NCBI GenBank assembly: GCA_038184435.1
Contig: CP116227.1
Span: forward strand, 3,501,501 to 3,565,500
Source of the DNA: Nocardioides alkalitolerans
Lineage (GTDB): Bacteria; Actinomycetota; Actinomycetes; Propionibacteriales; Nocardioidaceae
DNA length: 64,000 nt
Direction of reading: 5' to 3'
Both the position numbers and the translations under genes were made by a program. The notes under the pieces were generated by a model. It had not been told where the DNA came from. It saw nothing but the letters and a program-made list of their open reading frames with translations, and ran no database searches. Below are positions 34,539 to 41,977 of this stretch, one piece after another; position 1 is the stretch's first letter; the number at the start of each line of letters is the position of its first letter.

Positions 34539-34653
34539 TCCTCACCGCCTCCGGGGCGGGACACTGGTGGGCCGCAGCCATCCACGCGATGATCGGCACC
34601 GAACCACCGGTGTCCCGCCCCGACGCACGTCCGACGAGATCCGAGGAAGAAAC

Positions 34654-35145
34654 GTGAGCACGCAGAGCACCCTGACCGACTTCACCGCGACCCGTCTCGA
34701 CGGCCACGAGGAGCCGCTGTCGACGTACGCCGGCAAGGTGGTCCTCGTCGTCAACACCGCGAGCCAGTGCGGGTTCACGCCGCAGTTCGAGGGTCTCGAG
34801 GAGCTCTACCAGAAGTACGGCGACCAGGGACTCGTCGTCCTCGGCTTCCCGTGCAACCAGTTCAACGGCCAGGAGCCCGGCGACGCCGACGAGATCGGGT
34901 CCTTCTGCCAGCGCAACTACGGCGTCTCGTTCCCCATGTTCGCGAAGATCGACGTCAACGGGCCCGACGCGCACCCGGTCTACCAGTGGCTGCGTCAGGA
35001 GAAGTCCGGCCTGCTCGGCGGCAAGATCAAGTGGAACTTCACGAAGTTCCTCGTCGGCCGCGACGGGCGGGTCATCGACCGCTACGCGCCGACGACGAAG
35101 CCCGCGAAGATCGCCGGCGACATCGAGAAGGCGCTCGCGGCCTGA
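34654..35145 (+). CDS. Glutathione-peroxidase-family thiol peroxidase
   Basis: 163 residues. The peroxidatic Cys is in NTASQCGFTPQFEGLEELYQ, with GFPCNQFNGQEPG (second Cys and Gln) and WNFTKFLVGRDG (Trp and Asn) as the rest of the catalytic tetrad. Cys rather than Sec, and such bacterial enzymes usually take electrons from thioredoxin. The GTG at 34654 has a GAGGAAG site. Confidence 0.92.
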   Translation: MSTQSTLTDFTATRLDGHEEPLSTYAGKVVLVVNTASQCGFTPQFEGLEELYQKYGDQGLVVLGFPCNQFNGQEPGDADEIGSFCQRNYGVSFPMFAKIDVNGPDAHPVYQWLRQEKSGLLGGKIKWNFTKFLVGRDGRVIDRYAPTTKPAKIAGDIEKALAA

Positions 35146-35149
35146 CGCC

Positions 35150-36145
35150 TCAGGGCTTCGCCATGAGGCGCTTGGCCCCGGTCGGCCACCACTGGCCGGC
35201 CGGCGGCCCGCCGTTGCAGGTGCCGTCGGACTCGCCGGGGCGCTTGATCCACGCCACGAAGTCGATGCTCTTCGCGTTGACCACCCGCGTCGTCATCCCG
35301 AGCCGGGCTGCGGTCGGGTTGCACCACTGGCCGTCCACCGGCGGGCCGGCACCGTTGCGCGAGGTGTCGATGAGCACCGTCTTGCCCCGGGCGCCGCGCT
35401 TCGCCAGCTCGGCGACCACCTGCTGGCCGTAGGCCCCCACCGTGTTGGTGCGCTGGTAGTTGCTCACGTTGACCGACACCCCGCGGGCGTAGGCGATCCC
35501 GGCCTGCGCCACCCGGTCGGCCATGACGGAGGCCGGCTGCCACGCCGAGTGCCCCGCATCGAGGTAGACCCACACGCCGGCCGCCTGGAGCTGCTGCGCG
35601 GCGTACCGGATCAGCGGCAGCCACTGCTCCTGCCCGCTGCACGAGCCGAGCAGGGCGAGGGCGTCGGGCTCGAGCACGGCGACGGCCCGGGACCCCTTCA
35701 GGCCCGCGGCGACCTCCCGGATCCAGGAGCGGTACGTCGTCGGGTCGAACCCACCCGCCGAGTGGCCCCCGCAGTCCCGACCGGGCAGGGCGTAGATGGC
35801 CACGAGCGGGGTCTTCGCGCTCCGCACGCCCTGGTCGCCCCACGACTTCGCCGCCGCCCGGGCCTGGGAGACCGGCAGTGCCGAGGTGAACCACCGCGCC
35901 TGCGCGACGCCTGCGATCGGCTTGAACGCCGGGTCCTTCGCCGCCGCCTTCATCGCCAGGCTGGAGGGGTCGACGAGGAGGCCGCGCGTGAGCCGGGGAT
36001 CGAGCGCGGCCGGTGCTGCGGCCGCGGGGGCCGCCGCGGCCGGGGTGGCGCCGGCGACGGGCGTGCCCCCGGGGGCGAGGAGCCCGAGGAGCAGGGCGAC
36101 GACCGCGATGCCCGCGACCGTCCAGGGCGCACGGCGCGGGGTCAT
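35150..36145 (-). CDS. Secreted glycoside hydrolase family 6 (endoglucanase-like)
   Basis: 331 residues. Signal peptide at the start (PWTVAGIAVVALLLGLLAP), then an Ala/Pro-rich linker. GH6 motifs: LVAIYALPGRDCGGHSAGG with the proton-donor Asp region, AVAVLEPDALALLGSC with the catalytic Asp after Glu-Pro, YLDAGHSAWQ, GVSVNVSNYQ and DTSRNGAGP. Cleaves beta-1,4-glucan; no cellulose-binding module is seen. TACGCT 6 nt before the ATG suggests a leaderless message. Confidence 0.92.
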   Translation of the reverse strand: MTPRRAPWTVAGIAVVALLLGLLAPGGTPVAGATPAAAAPAAAAPAALDPRLTRGLLVDPSSLAMKAAAKDPAFKPIAGVAQARWFTSALPVSQARAAAKSWGDQGVRSAKTPLVAIYALPGRDCGGHSAGGFDPTTYRSWIREVAAGLKGSRAVAVLEPDALALLGSCSGQEQWLPLIRYAAQQLQAAGVWVYLDAGHSAWQPASVMADRVAQAGIAYARGVSVNVSNYQRTNTVGAYGQQVVAELAKRGARGKTVLIDTSRNGAGPPVDGQWCNPTAARLGMTTRVVNAKSIDFVAWIKRPGESDGTCNGGPPAGQWWPTGAKRLMAKP

Positions 36146-36151
36146 GGGCGG

Positions 36152-36157
36152 AGCGTA
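36152..36157 (-). promoter_or_regulatory. -10 element of leaderless GH6 promoter
   Basis: TACGCT on the minus strand, 6 nt before the ATG at 36145. Confidence 0.5.
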
Positions 36158-36230
36158 CGGCGTGAGCAGCGCGCACGAACCGTGCTTGGCCGTTCCTTGG
36201 GTGTTCCTTGGCTGAACCCCTCCGTCGGCG

Positions 36231-36249
36231 TACGCTCGCGATATATCGC
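36231..36249 (+). promoter_or_regulatory. Promoter/operator of the PadR-DUF1707 operon
   Basis: TACGCT (36231-36236) is followed by the perfect 12-bp palindrome GCGATATATCGC (36238-36249). A repressor at the start site is likely, probably the PadR itself. Confidence 0.6.
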
Positions 36250-36271
36250 CGACTGTCGATGAGGAGCTGTC

Positions 36272-37000
36272 ATGTGGAACGACGCTGACGACGACCCGGA
36301 GCGCGACGAGCAGCGCGGGGAGCGCCGCCGCGGTGGGTCCGACCGGTTCGGGGGCGGCGAGTGGGCCGCCTGGGGTGAGGCGCTGTCCTCGTTCGGGCCG
36401 CCGCAGCCGGGTCGCCGCGGACCGCGTCCGGGCCGTGGACCGGGCCGTGGCGCCGGTCGCCCCGGCGGCCGCCACGGCCAGCCGGTGCCCCCGTGGATGG
36501 CGGCGCTGCTCGGCTTCGACGCCCCGGCCGAGCGGGCCCGCCCGAGCGGGCCGCGCGTCAAGCGCGGCGACGTGCGTGCGGCGATCCTCGACGTGCTCTC
36601 CGAGGAGCCGCGCAACGGCTACCAGGTCATCAACGAGATCGCGGAGCGCTCCCACGGGGAGTGGAAACCGTCGCCGGGCTCGGTCTACCCGACCATCCAG
36701 CAGCTGGAGGACGAGGGGCTCGTCGTCGCCGACGAGCCAGTGGGCCGGCGCACGCTCACGCTGACGGAGGAGGGGCGGGAGTACGTCGCGGCCCACGCCG
36801 ACGAGCTCGCCGCCGTGTGGCGGCCGTTCGCCCCGCCGGAGCCCGACCCGCAGGGAGCGCTGCCCGAGATCGGCCAGGTCATGAGCGCGCTGTGGCAGAT
36901 CGTCGCGACCGGCACGGACGCGCAGCGCAAGCAGGCGCTGGAGGTGCTGGCCGACGCCCGGCGTCGTCTCTACGGGATCCTGGCCGAGGGCGACAAGTGA
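36272..37000 (+). CDS. PadR-family transcriptional regulator
   Basis: 242 residues. A Gly/Arg/Pro-rich disordered N-terminus of about 90 residues precedes the winged helix (KRGDVRAAILDVLSEEPRNGYQVINEIAERS, then SPGSVYPTIQQLEDEGLV). A helical C-terminal dimer segment ends in ALEVLADARRRLYGI. It forms an operon with the DUF1707 gene, whose start overlaps its stop by GTGA. Confidence 0.88.
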   Translation: MWNDADDDPERDEQRGERRRGGSDRFGGGEWAAWGEALSSFGPPQPGRRGPRPGRGPGRGAGRPGGRHGQPVPPWMAALLGFDAPAERARPSGPRVKRGDVRAAILDVLSEEPRNGYQVINEIAERSHGEWKPSPGSVYPTIQQLEDEGLVVADEPVGRRTLTLTEEGREYVAAHADELAAVWRPFAPPEPDPQGALPEIGQVMSALWQIVATGTDAQRKQALEVLADARRRLYGILAEGDK

Positions 37001-37419
37001 CCGACCTGCGCCTCTCCGACGCCGAACGCGCCGAGGCGGCGCAGGTGCTCGCCGACCACCACGTCGCCGGGCGGCTGGACGTCGAAGAGCACGAGGACCG
37101 GGTCGCGCGGGTGTGGACGGCGCGGTACGCCGCGGACCTCCGCCCCCTGTTCGACGACCTCCCCGCTCCGCACCCGGCCGCGATCGGGGGCTCGCCCGTG
37201 CGGCGGGCCGACGACGCGAGGGACTGGAACGCGCCCCGCCACGACGTGGTCCGTCGCCGTCCTCCGGGGCGGGCGGCGCGCCGTACCTGGTCCGCCGGCC
37301 TCGGGGTCGTGCTCCTCGCGGTGTTCGGCCTGACCGCCCTCGGCGAGGTGGGCGCCCTGCTGGTGCTGCTGCCGATCGCCGTGGTGTTCGGGTTCCTGTT
37401 CGCCCGCCGGATGTCGTGA
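36997..37419 (+). CDS. DUF1707 (SHOCT-like) membrane protein
   Basis: 140 residues. The N-terminal LRLSDAERAEAAQVLADHHVAGRLDVEEHEDRVARVW is the usual DUF1707 domain, found in many actinobacterial membrane and regulatory proteins. Two hydrophobic segments near the C-terminus (TWSAGLGVVLLAVFGLTAL and GALLVLLPIAVVFGFLF) anchor it. Function unknown; coupling to PadR suggests a membrane-stress role. Confidence 0.85.
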   Translation: MTDLRLSDAERAEAAQVLADHHVAGRLDVEEHEDRVARVWTARYAADLRPLFDDLPAPHPAAIGGSPVRRADDARDWNAPRHDVVRRRPPGRAARRTWSAGLGVVLLAVFGLTALGEVGALLVLLPIAVVFGFLFARRMS

Positions 37420-37423
37420 CGAC

Positions 37424-37464
37424 GACGCCCCCGCGCTCCCGCGGTGGCGGGAGGCGGGGGCGTC
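37424..37464 (+). terminator. Terminator between DUF1707 gene and yceI
   Basis: GACGCCCCCGC / GCGGGGGCGTC outer arms with an inner GC-rich stem. It lies between convergent genes and can serve both. Confidence 0.8.
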
Positions 37465-37507
37465 GGTGGGGCCCGTCAGGTGGGACGGGACCGTGCGGGG
37501 GACGCGC

Positions 37508-38113
37508 TCAGGCGGTCTGGACCGCGGAGATGTCGAACTCGAGCTTGACCTTCTCCGAGATGAGGACGCCGCCGGTCTCGAGGGCCGCGTTGTAGGTCAG
37601 GCCCCAGTCCTTGCGGTTGATGGTGACGCCGCCCTCGAAGCCGATGCGCACGTTGCCGAACGGGTCGCGGGCCGAGCCGGTCTGCTCGAGCTCGACCGTG
37701 ACGGGCTTGGTGACGTCCTTGATCGTGAGGTCGCCCGTGATCAGCCAGGTGTCGGCGTCCTCGCGCTCGACCTTCGTCGAGACGAAGGTGATGTTCGGGA
37801 ACACGTCGGCCTGGAAGAAGTCGCCGGTCTGCAGGTGGCCGTCGCGGTCGGCGTTGCCCGTGTCGATGCTGGCGGCCTTGAGGGTGATGTCGACCTTCGA
37901 GTTGGCCGGCGTCGCCGTGTCGACGTGCGCCGTGCCCTCGAACTCCTTGAAGGAGCCGCGGACCGTCGTCACCATCGCGTGGCGCACGGAGAAGCCGAAG
38001 CGCGTGTGCGTGATGTCGAGGGCGTAGTCGCCCGCGATGTCGTCGAGCAGCGTGGTGGGGGCGTCGAAGTCGGACGCGGTGTCGGTCGTGGCCTTGCGGT
38101 TGAAGATGCCCAT
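37508..38113 (-). CDS. YceI-family protein
   Basis: 201 residues. Lipocalin-like YceI pattern: DYALDITHTRFGFSVRHAMVTTVRGSFKEFEG, SIDTGNADRDGHLQTGDFF and TVELEQTGSARDPFGNVRIGFEGGVTINRKDWGL. Such proteins bind isoprenoid lipids or amphiphiles. No signal peptide, so cytoplasmic. The ATG at 38113 has CGGAGG upstream. Confidence 0.9.
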   Translation of the reverse strand: MGIFNRKATTDTASDFDAPTTLLDDIAGDYALDITHTRFGFSVRHAMVTTVRGSFKEFEGTAHVDTATPANSKVDITLKAASIDTGNADRDGHLQTGDFFQADVFPNITFVSTKVEREDADTWLITGDLTIKDVTKPVTVELEQTGSARDPFGNVRIGFEGGVTINRKDWGLTYNAALETGGVLISEKVKLEFDISAVQTA

Positions 38114-38145
38114 GGGATGCCTCCGGGGTGGTCGCTGGTGTTCTA

Positions 38146-38192
38146 GTTGAACATTCAACAGAAACCGTACTCCGGTCCGGTTGAAGCGTCAA
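38146..38192 (-). promoter_or_regulatory. Sigma70-type promoter with operator before yceI
   Basis: On the minus strand TTGACG (38192-38187), a 17-bp spacer and TACGGT (38169-38164) form a near-consensus promoter. Directly downstream, GTTGAA CA TTCAAC (38159-38146) is a symmetric operator at the likely start site. Confidence 0.75.
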
Positions 38193-38292
38193 GCCCCCGA
38201 CGGGGGGCGGTGGTGGCTGCTCGGTGAAATGCAGACGGAGCCGCCGCCCCGGGTGGGGCGACGGCTCCGACGTGGAGTGGGTGCGGTGTGCG

Positions 38293-38430
38293 TCAGGCGG
38301 CGGCCGGTCGGGCGACGGCCGGCGAGGCCGAGGTCCAGCGAGCCTCCATGCGCGTGCGGCCCTTGATGTCCGTGACCTTGACCCAGGTCATGGCGGGCGT
38401 GGAGCGGCGGTCCTGTGCGGCGTTGTGCAT
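38293..38430 (-). CDS. 45-residue protein of unknown function
   Basis: Not recognised. Begins MHNAAQDRRSTPAMTWVKVT, then DIKGRTRMEARW and an Ala/Pro-rich end. A very strong ribosome site (AGGAGG, 7 nt before the ATG at 38430) makes this tiny gene believable. Basic in the middle with no hydrophobic segment. Candidate PHO-box-like repeats lie upstream. Confidence 0.65.
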   Translation of the reverse strand: MHNAAQDRRSTPAMTWVKVTDIKGRTRMEARWTSASPAVARPAAA

Positions 38431-38443
38431 GGTGACACCTCCT

Positions 38444-38465
38444 GTTCATGTTCCGTTCACCCAAA
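38444..38465. promoter_or_regulatory. GTTCA direct repeats, 11-nt spacing, set 1
   Basis: GTTCATG at 38444 and GTTCACC at 38455, 11 nt apart, overlapping the -10-like site of the small gene. The unit and spacing are those of PHO-box direct repeats in Streptomyces. Confidence 0.5.
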
Positions 38466-38598
38466 GATAGACCATCCAGCGGGACTTCGGTAGTCGAGCT
38501 CGCCGGAAACAGCCCCCGATGCGGGCCTGGCGCTCCACCTGCCGGGCGAAATGGGCCCCCGGGAGGACGATCGCGCTCCACTTCGGGGGCGCGCTCCA

Positions 38599-38638
38599 GG
38601 TGAACGGGGGGCGTCCGGAGGTGAACGAAAGGTGAACG
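38599..38638. promoter_or_regulatory. GGTGAACG direct repeats, set 2
   Basis: GGTGAACG at 38599, 38620 and 38631 (spacings 21 and 11), the reverse complement of CGTTCACC. The 11-nt periodicity matches PHO-box direct-repeat units, with the middle unit missing. Confidence 0.55.
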
Positions 38639-38773
38639 ACGCCGGGACGCAACCGGAAGGGTCCGGCCGGGGGAGCGGCCCGCGAGGGTGGCGGACTGTC
38701 GGTGGCCGCGCCTACGGTGCTGGTGGTGCCGCTCGGGCGCCACCCGTCTCGCCATCATTCTCGGGAGGAACAC

Positions 38774-39880
38774 ATGGCGATCCACCCCTTCCTGTCCACC
38801 GGCCGATCATGGGTGCGGCCCGCGGGCCGCGTGCTCGCCGCGGGAGCCGGTCTGGCGCTCGCCGCCACGGCCCTCTCCAGCGGCGCCGCCGTCGCCGACC
38901 CGGTCTCGGGCTCGACCGGCACCGGCCCCGACGCCGCGTCGGCCACGCCGGGCGTCTCCGGCTCCACCTCGGTGGGGGCGGCGATGCCGGCCGGGTCGTC
39001 GTACGTCGCGCTCGGCGACTCCTACTCGTCGGGCACCGGCACCCGCAGCTACCTCGACGACGGCACGGAGTGCCTGCGCTCGGCGAGCGCCTACCCGTCG
39101 CTCCTCGCCGCCGCGAACGGCTACGCCCTCGACTTCCGGGCCTGCTCGGGCTCGGTCGTCGCGGACGTCCGGGCCAACCAGCTCGGTGCCCTCGGGCCGG
39201 ACACCGACCTGGTGACGCTCACGGTCGGCGGCAACGACGCCGACTTCACGGGCGTGATCACGGAGTGCGCGCTCCCGGCCTGGGCGAGCGACTGCGACGC
39301 CGCCATCGACCAGGCCCAGGCGTTCGTGGCCTCGACCCTGCCGGCGCGCCTCTCCGGTCTCTACGCGGAGATCCGCGCGGCGGCCCCGTCCGCGCAGGTC
39401 GTGGTGGCGGGCTACCCGCGGCTGTTCATGGGGGAGGACTGCGACGCCCTCACCTTCTTCTCGCCCGAGGAGCAGGCCCGCCTCAACACGACGGCCGACC
39501 AGCTCAACAGCCGCACGGCGGCCGCGGCCTCCGCAGCGGGCTTCACCTTCGTGGACCCGACGAGCGCCTTCACCGGTCACGCCGTGTGCGACGACCCGGA
39601 GTGGCTCAACGGGCTCTCCAACCCGGTCGTCGAGAGCTACCACCCCAACGTCGCGGGCCACGCCCAGGGCTACGCGCCGCTGGTGGGCGCCGCGATCGGC
39701 ACCACCGTGACGGTGACCGACGCCGTGCGCGCCGAGGCCGCCGCGCAGGCCGGCGCGCAGGCCGCGCGGCAGGCCGAGCGCGCGCCGTACGACGGTGGGG
39801 TGAGCCCCGCCGAGGTCGACGTGGCGCAGCTCGACCGGGCCCACGACGCCGTCGAGCGCGGGGTCGCGCCCGCGGAGTGA
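38774..39880 (+). CDS. Secreted SGNH/GDSL hydrolase
   Basis: 368 residues. Signal peptide (RPAGRVLAAGAGLALAATAL). SGNH motifs: SYVALGDSYSSGTGTR (block I, catalytic Ser), DLVTLTVGGNDADFTGV (block III, Asn) and ESYHPNVAGHAQGYAPL (block V, Asp/His). This is the Streptomyces lipase/phospholipase A1-like type. Ribosome site GGGAGGA is 5 nt before the ATG. Its C-terminal 60 residues are Ala/Gln-rich. It may release fatty acids or phosphate-containing head groups. Confidence 0.9.
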   Translation: MAIHPFLSTGRSWVRPAGRVLAAGAGLALAATALSSGAAVADPVSGSTGTGPDAASATPGVSGSTSVGAAMPAGSSYVALGDSYSSGTGTRSYLDDGTECLRSASAYPSLLAAANGYALDFRACSGSVVADVRANQLGALGPDTDLVTLTVGGNDADFTGVITECALPAWASDCDAAIDQAQAFVASTLPARLSGLYAEIRAAAPSAQVVVAGYPRLFMGEDCDALTFFSPEEQARLNTTADQLNSRTAAAASAAGFTFVDPTSAFTGHAVCDDPEWLNGLSNPVVESYHPNVAGHAQGYAPLVGAAIGTTVTVTDAVRAEAAAQAGAQAARQAERAPYDGGVSPAEVDVAQLDRAHDAVERGVAPAE

Positions 39881-39929
39881 CCCACGCCGGGAACCACCGG
39901 GGGCGCCGGCTCGTTGAGGGTCGTGACGA

Positions 39930-39964
39930 GGGGTACGCCGCGGGCACCACCTGCGGCGTACCCC
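39930..39964 (+). terminator. Terminator after the SGNH hydrolase
   Basis: Perfect 12-bp stem GGGGTACGCCGC / GCGGCGTACCCC with an 11-nt loop, located between the SGNH stop and the terC start. Confidence 0.8.
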
Positions 39965-40006
39965 GTCCTCTCCCCTCTGGCTGAATGAACTGATCGGAGC
40001 CTGTCC

Positions 40007-41209
40007 ATGGATGTCTCCCCACTGATCTGGGGTCTCACCATCGCCGTCATCGCGGGCCTGCTGGCCTTCGACTTCTTCTTCCACGTGCGGAAGGCACACA
40101 TCCCCACGCTGAAGGAAGCGGCGATCTGGTCGGCGATCTACGTCGGGCTCGCGGTCGCGTTCGGGTTCTTCGTCCTGTGGGAGTGGGGTGGGCGGTACGG
40201 CGGTGAGTACTTCGCCGGCTACATCACGGAGAAGGCGCTCAGCGTCGACAACCTCTTCGTGTTCCTCATCATCATGGCGAGCTTCAAGGTGCCGCGCGAG
40301 GACCAGCAGAAGGTGCTGCTCTTCGGCATCGTGTTCGCCCTGTTCGCCCGCAGCGCGTTCATCTTCGTAGGCGCCGCGGCCATCAACAACTTCTCCTGGG
40401 TCTTCTACCTGTTCGGCGCGATCCTCATCTACACGGCGTTGTCGCTGCTGAAGGAAGAGGACGAGGAGGAGGGCGAGATCGACAACTTCGTCATCCGCCT
40501 GGCGAAGAAATGGTTCCACACCTCCGACGAGTACGACGGCGACAAGATGTTCACCGTCGTCGACGGCAAGCGCATGCTGACGCCGATGCTGCTCGTGATG
40601 ATCGCGATCGGCGGCACCGACCTGCTGTTCGCGCTCGACTCGATCCCGGCCATCTTCGGCCTCACGCAGGAGTCCTACATCGTCTTCACGGCGACGGCCT
40701 TCTCGCTCATGGGTCTGCGCCAGCTGTTCTTCCTCATCGACGGCCTGCTCGACCGCCTCGTGTTCCTGTCCTACGGCCTGGCGGTCATCCTCGGCTTCAT
40801 CGGCGTGAAGCTCTTCATCCACGCCCTGCACAAGAACGAGATCCCGTTCATCAACGGCGGCGAGCACGTCACCGTGATCCCCGAGGTCTCGATCGCGGTC
40901 TCGCTGAGCGTCATCTGCGGCGTCCTGGCCATCACGGTCATCGCCTCGCTGCTCTCGCCCAAGGGCAAGGCGGAGTCGACGATCAAGGCGGCCAAGGCCA
41001 ACGCCGAGCACTACCTCGACGGCTCCTACACGCACGACCCGGCCGAGCACGACCGGCTCTACGCCGTCGTGGCCGCGAAGGAGCAGCAGATCGCGGACCT
41101 GCCGGAGAAGTTCCAGCCCGACGCCAAGGAGCGGGCCGAGCTCGACGCCCTCTTCGCCCGGGTGCACGAGGCCCACGGCGACGTCTCCCCGGGCGGCAAG
41201 ACCCTCTGA
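40007..41209 (+). CDS. TerC-family integral membrane protein
   Basis: 400 residues with about eight hydrophobic segments. Typical TerC stretches: AFDFFFHVRKAHIPTLKEAA, ITEKALSVDNLFVFLIIMASFK and IAIGGTDLLFALDSIPAIFGLT (acidic residues in helices), then a long hydrophilic C-terminus. Family members include tellurium-resistance proteins and Mn2+ exporters. Substrate unknown; Mn2+ efflux is a reasonable guess. Confidence 0.9.
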   Translation: MDVSPLIWGLTIAVIAGLLAFDFFFHVRKAHIPTLKEAAIWSAIYVGLAVAFGFFVLWEWGGRYGGEYFAGYITEKALSVDNLFVFLIIMASFKVPREDQQKVLLFGIVFALFARSAFIFVGAAAINNFSWVFYLFGAILIYTALSLLKEEDEEEGEIDNFVIRLAKKWFHTSDEYDGDKMFTVVDGKRMLTPMLLVMIAIGGTDLLFALDSIPAIFGLTQESYIVFTATAFSLMGLRQLFFLIDGLLDRLVFLSYGLAVILGFIGVKLFIHALHKNEIPFINGGEHVTVIPEVSIAVSLSVICGVLAITVIASLLSPKGKAESTIKAAKANAEHYLDGSYTHDPAEHDRLYAVVAAKEQQIADLPEKFQPDAKERAELDALFARVHEAHGDVSPGGKTL

Positions 41210-41231
41210 GGTCCGTCACCCAGCACCGGCG

Positions 41232-41263
41232 GGGCCGGAGCGACCACCAGGTCGCTCCGGCCC
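41232..41263 (+). terminator. Terminator after terC
   Basis: Perfect 14-bp stem GGGCCGGAGCGACC / GGTCGCTCCGGCCC with a 4-nt loop, followed by CTGTTCC. Confidence 0.85.
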
Positions 41264-41287
41264 TGTTCCGTTGGTGGCCCCTCCCTG

Positions 41288-41339
41288 CGGGACGTCATGC
41301 GCCGCGGTCGCCGGGGCCGCCGCTCCGCATGACGTCCCG
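41288..41339. terminator. Long hairpin, family 'GGGACGTCATGCGC', copy 2
   Basis: Perfect 14-bp arms CGGGACGTCATGCG / CGCATGACGTCCCG and a 24-nt GC-rich loop, between the convergent terC and response-regulator genes. Confidence 0.8.
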
Positions 41340-41353
41340 GGTGGGGTGAGGGC

Positions 41354-41977
41354 TCAGATCCAACCGCGGTCGCGGGCGACGCGAGCGGCCTCGACACGGG
41401 TGCTCGTGCCGGTCTTGCCGATCGCGGACGACAGGTAGTTGCGCACCGTGCCCGCCGAGAGGTGCACGCGCTCGGCGATCGTGGCGACCGGGACGCCGTC
41501 GAGGGCCACGCGCAGCACCTCCGCCTCGCGATCGGTCAGCGGGTTGGCGCCGCCCGCCAGCGACTCCCCCGCCAGGAGGGGGTCGACGACGCGCAGGCCG
41601 GCGTGCACGCGCCGTACCGCCTCGGCGAGCTCGCCCGCCGGGGTGTCCTTCACGACGAAGCCGGCGGCCCCCGACTCGAGGGCGCGCCGCAGGTACCCCG
41701 GGCGCCCGAAGGTGGTGACCATGAGGGAGCGGGCGGAGGGTACGGCGCGGGCGAGCGCCGCCGCGGCCGCGATGCCGTCCGGGATCGCCGTGCTGCCCGG
41801 CATCTCGATGTCGAGCAGGCAGACCTGGGCCGCGCTGCGCTCGGCGGCGTCGACCACCTCGTCGGCCCGCCCGACCTGGGCGACGACCTCGAGGTCGGGC
41901 TCGAGGTCGAGGAGCGCCGCGAGCGCGCCACGGACCAGCGCCTGGTCGTCGGCCAGGAGGATGCGGATGGTGCTCAC
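41354..41977 (-). CDS. NarL/FixJ-type response regulator
   Basis: 207 residues. Receiver: IRILLADDQALVRGALAALL with phospho-Asp in CLLDIEMPG and Lys in FVVKDTPAG. C-terminal LuxR-type HTH: LTDREAEVLRVALDGVPVATIAERVHLSAGTVRNYLSSAI. The GTG start overlaps the kinase stop (GTGA), and the pair lies downstream of an ABC exporter, which it probably controls. Confidence 0.93.
   Translation of the reverse strand: MSTIRILLADDQALVRGALAALLDLEPDLEVVAQVGRADEVVDAAERSAAQVCLLDIEMPGSTAIPDGIAAAAALARAVPSARSLMVTTFGRPGYLRRALESGAAGFVVKDTPAGELAEAVRRVHAGLRVVDPLLAGESLAGGANPLTDREAEVLRVALDGVPVATIAERVHLSAGTVRNYLSSAIGKTGTSTRVEAARVARDRGWI

Larger units (their letters stand above)
38431..38773. other. 343-bp divergent intergenic region
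   Basis: No further gene was found. It holds a -10-like TATCTT (minus strand, 38469-38464) before the small gene and two sets of GTTCAC-type repeats, listed separately. On the plus side TACGGT at 38713-38718 may be the -10 of the SGNH gene. Confidence 0.55.

Noticed and set aside
39881..40006. yybP-ykoY manganese riboswitch before terC
   Set aside because: The only strong stem is the perfect terminator of the SGNH gene; the riboswitch core sequence is not seen.
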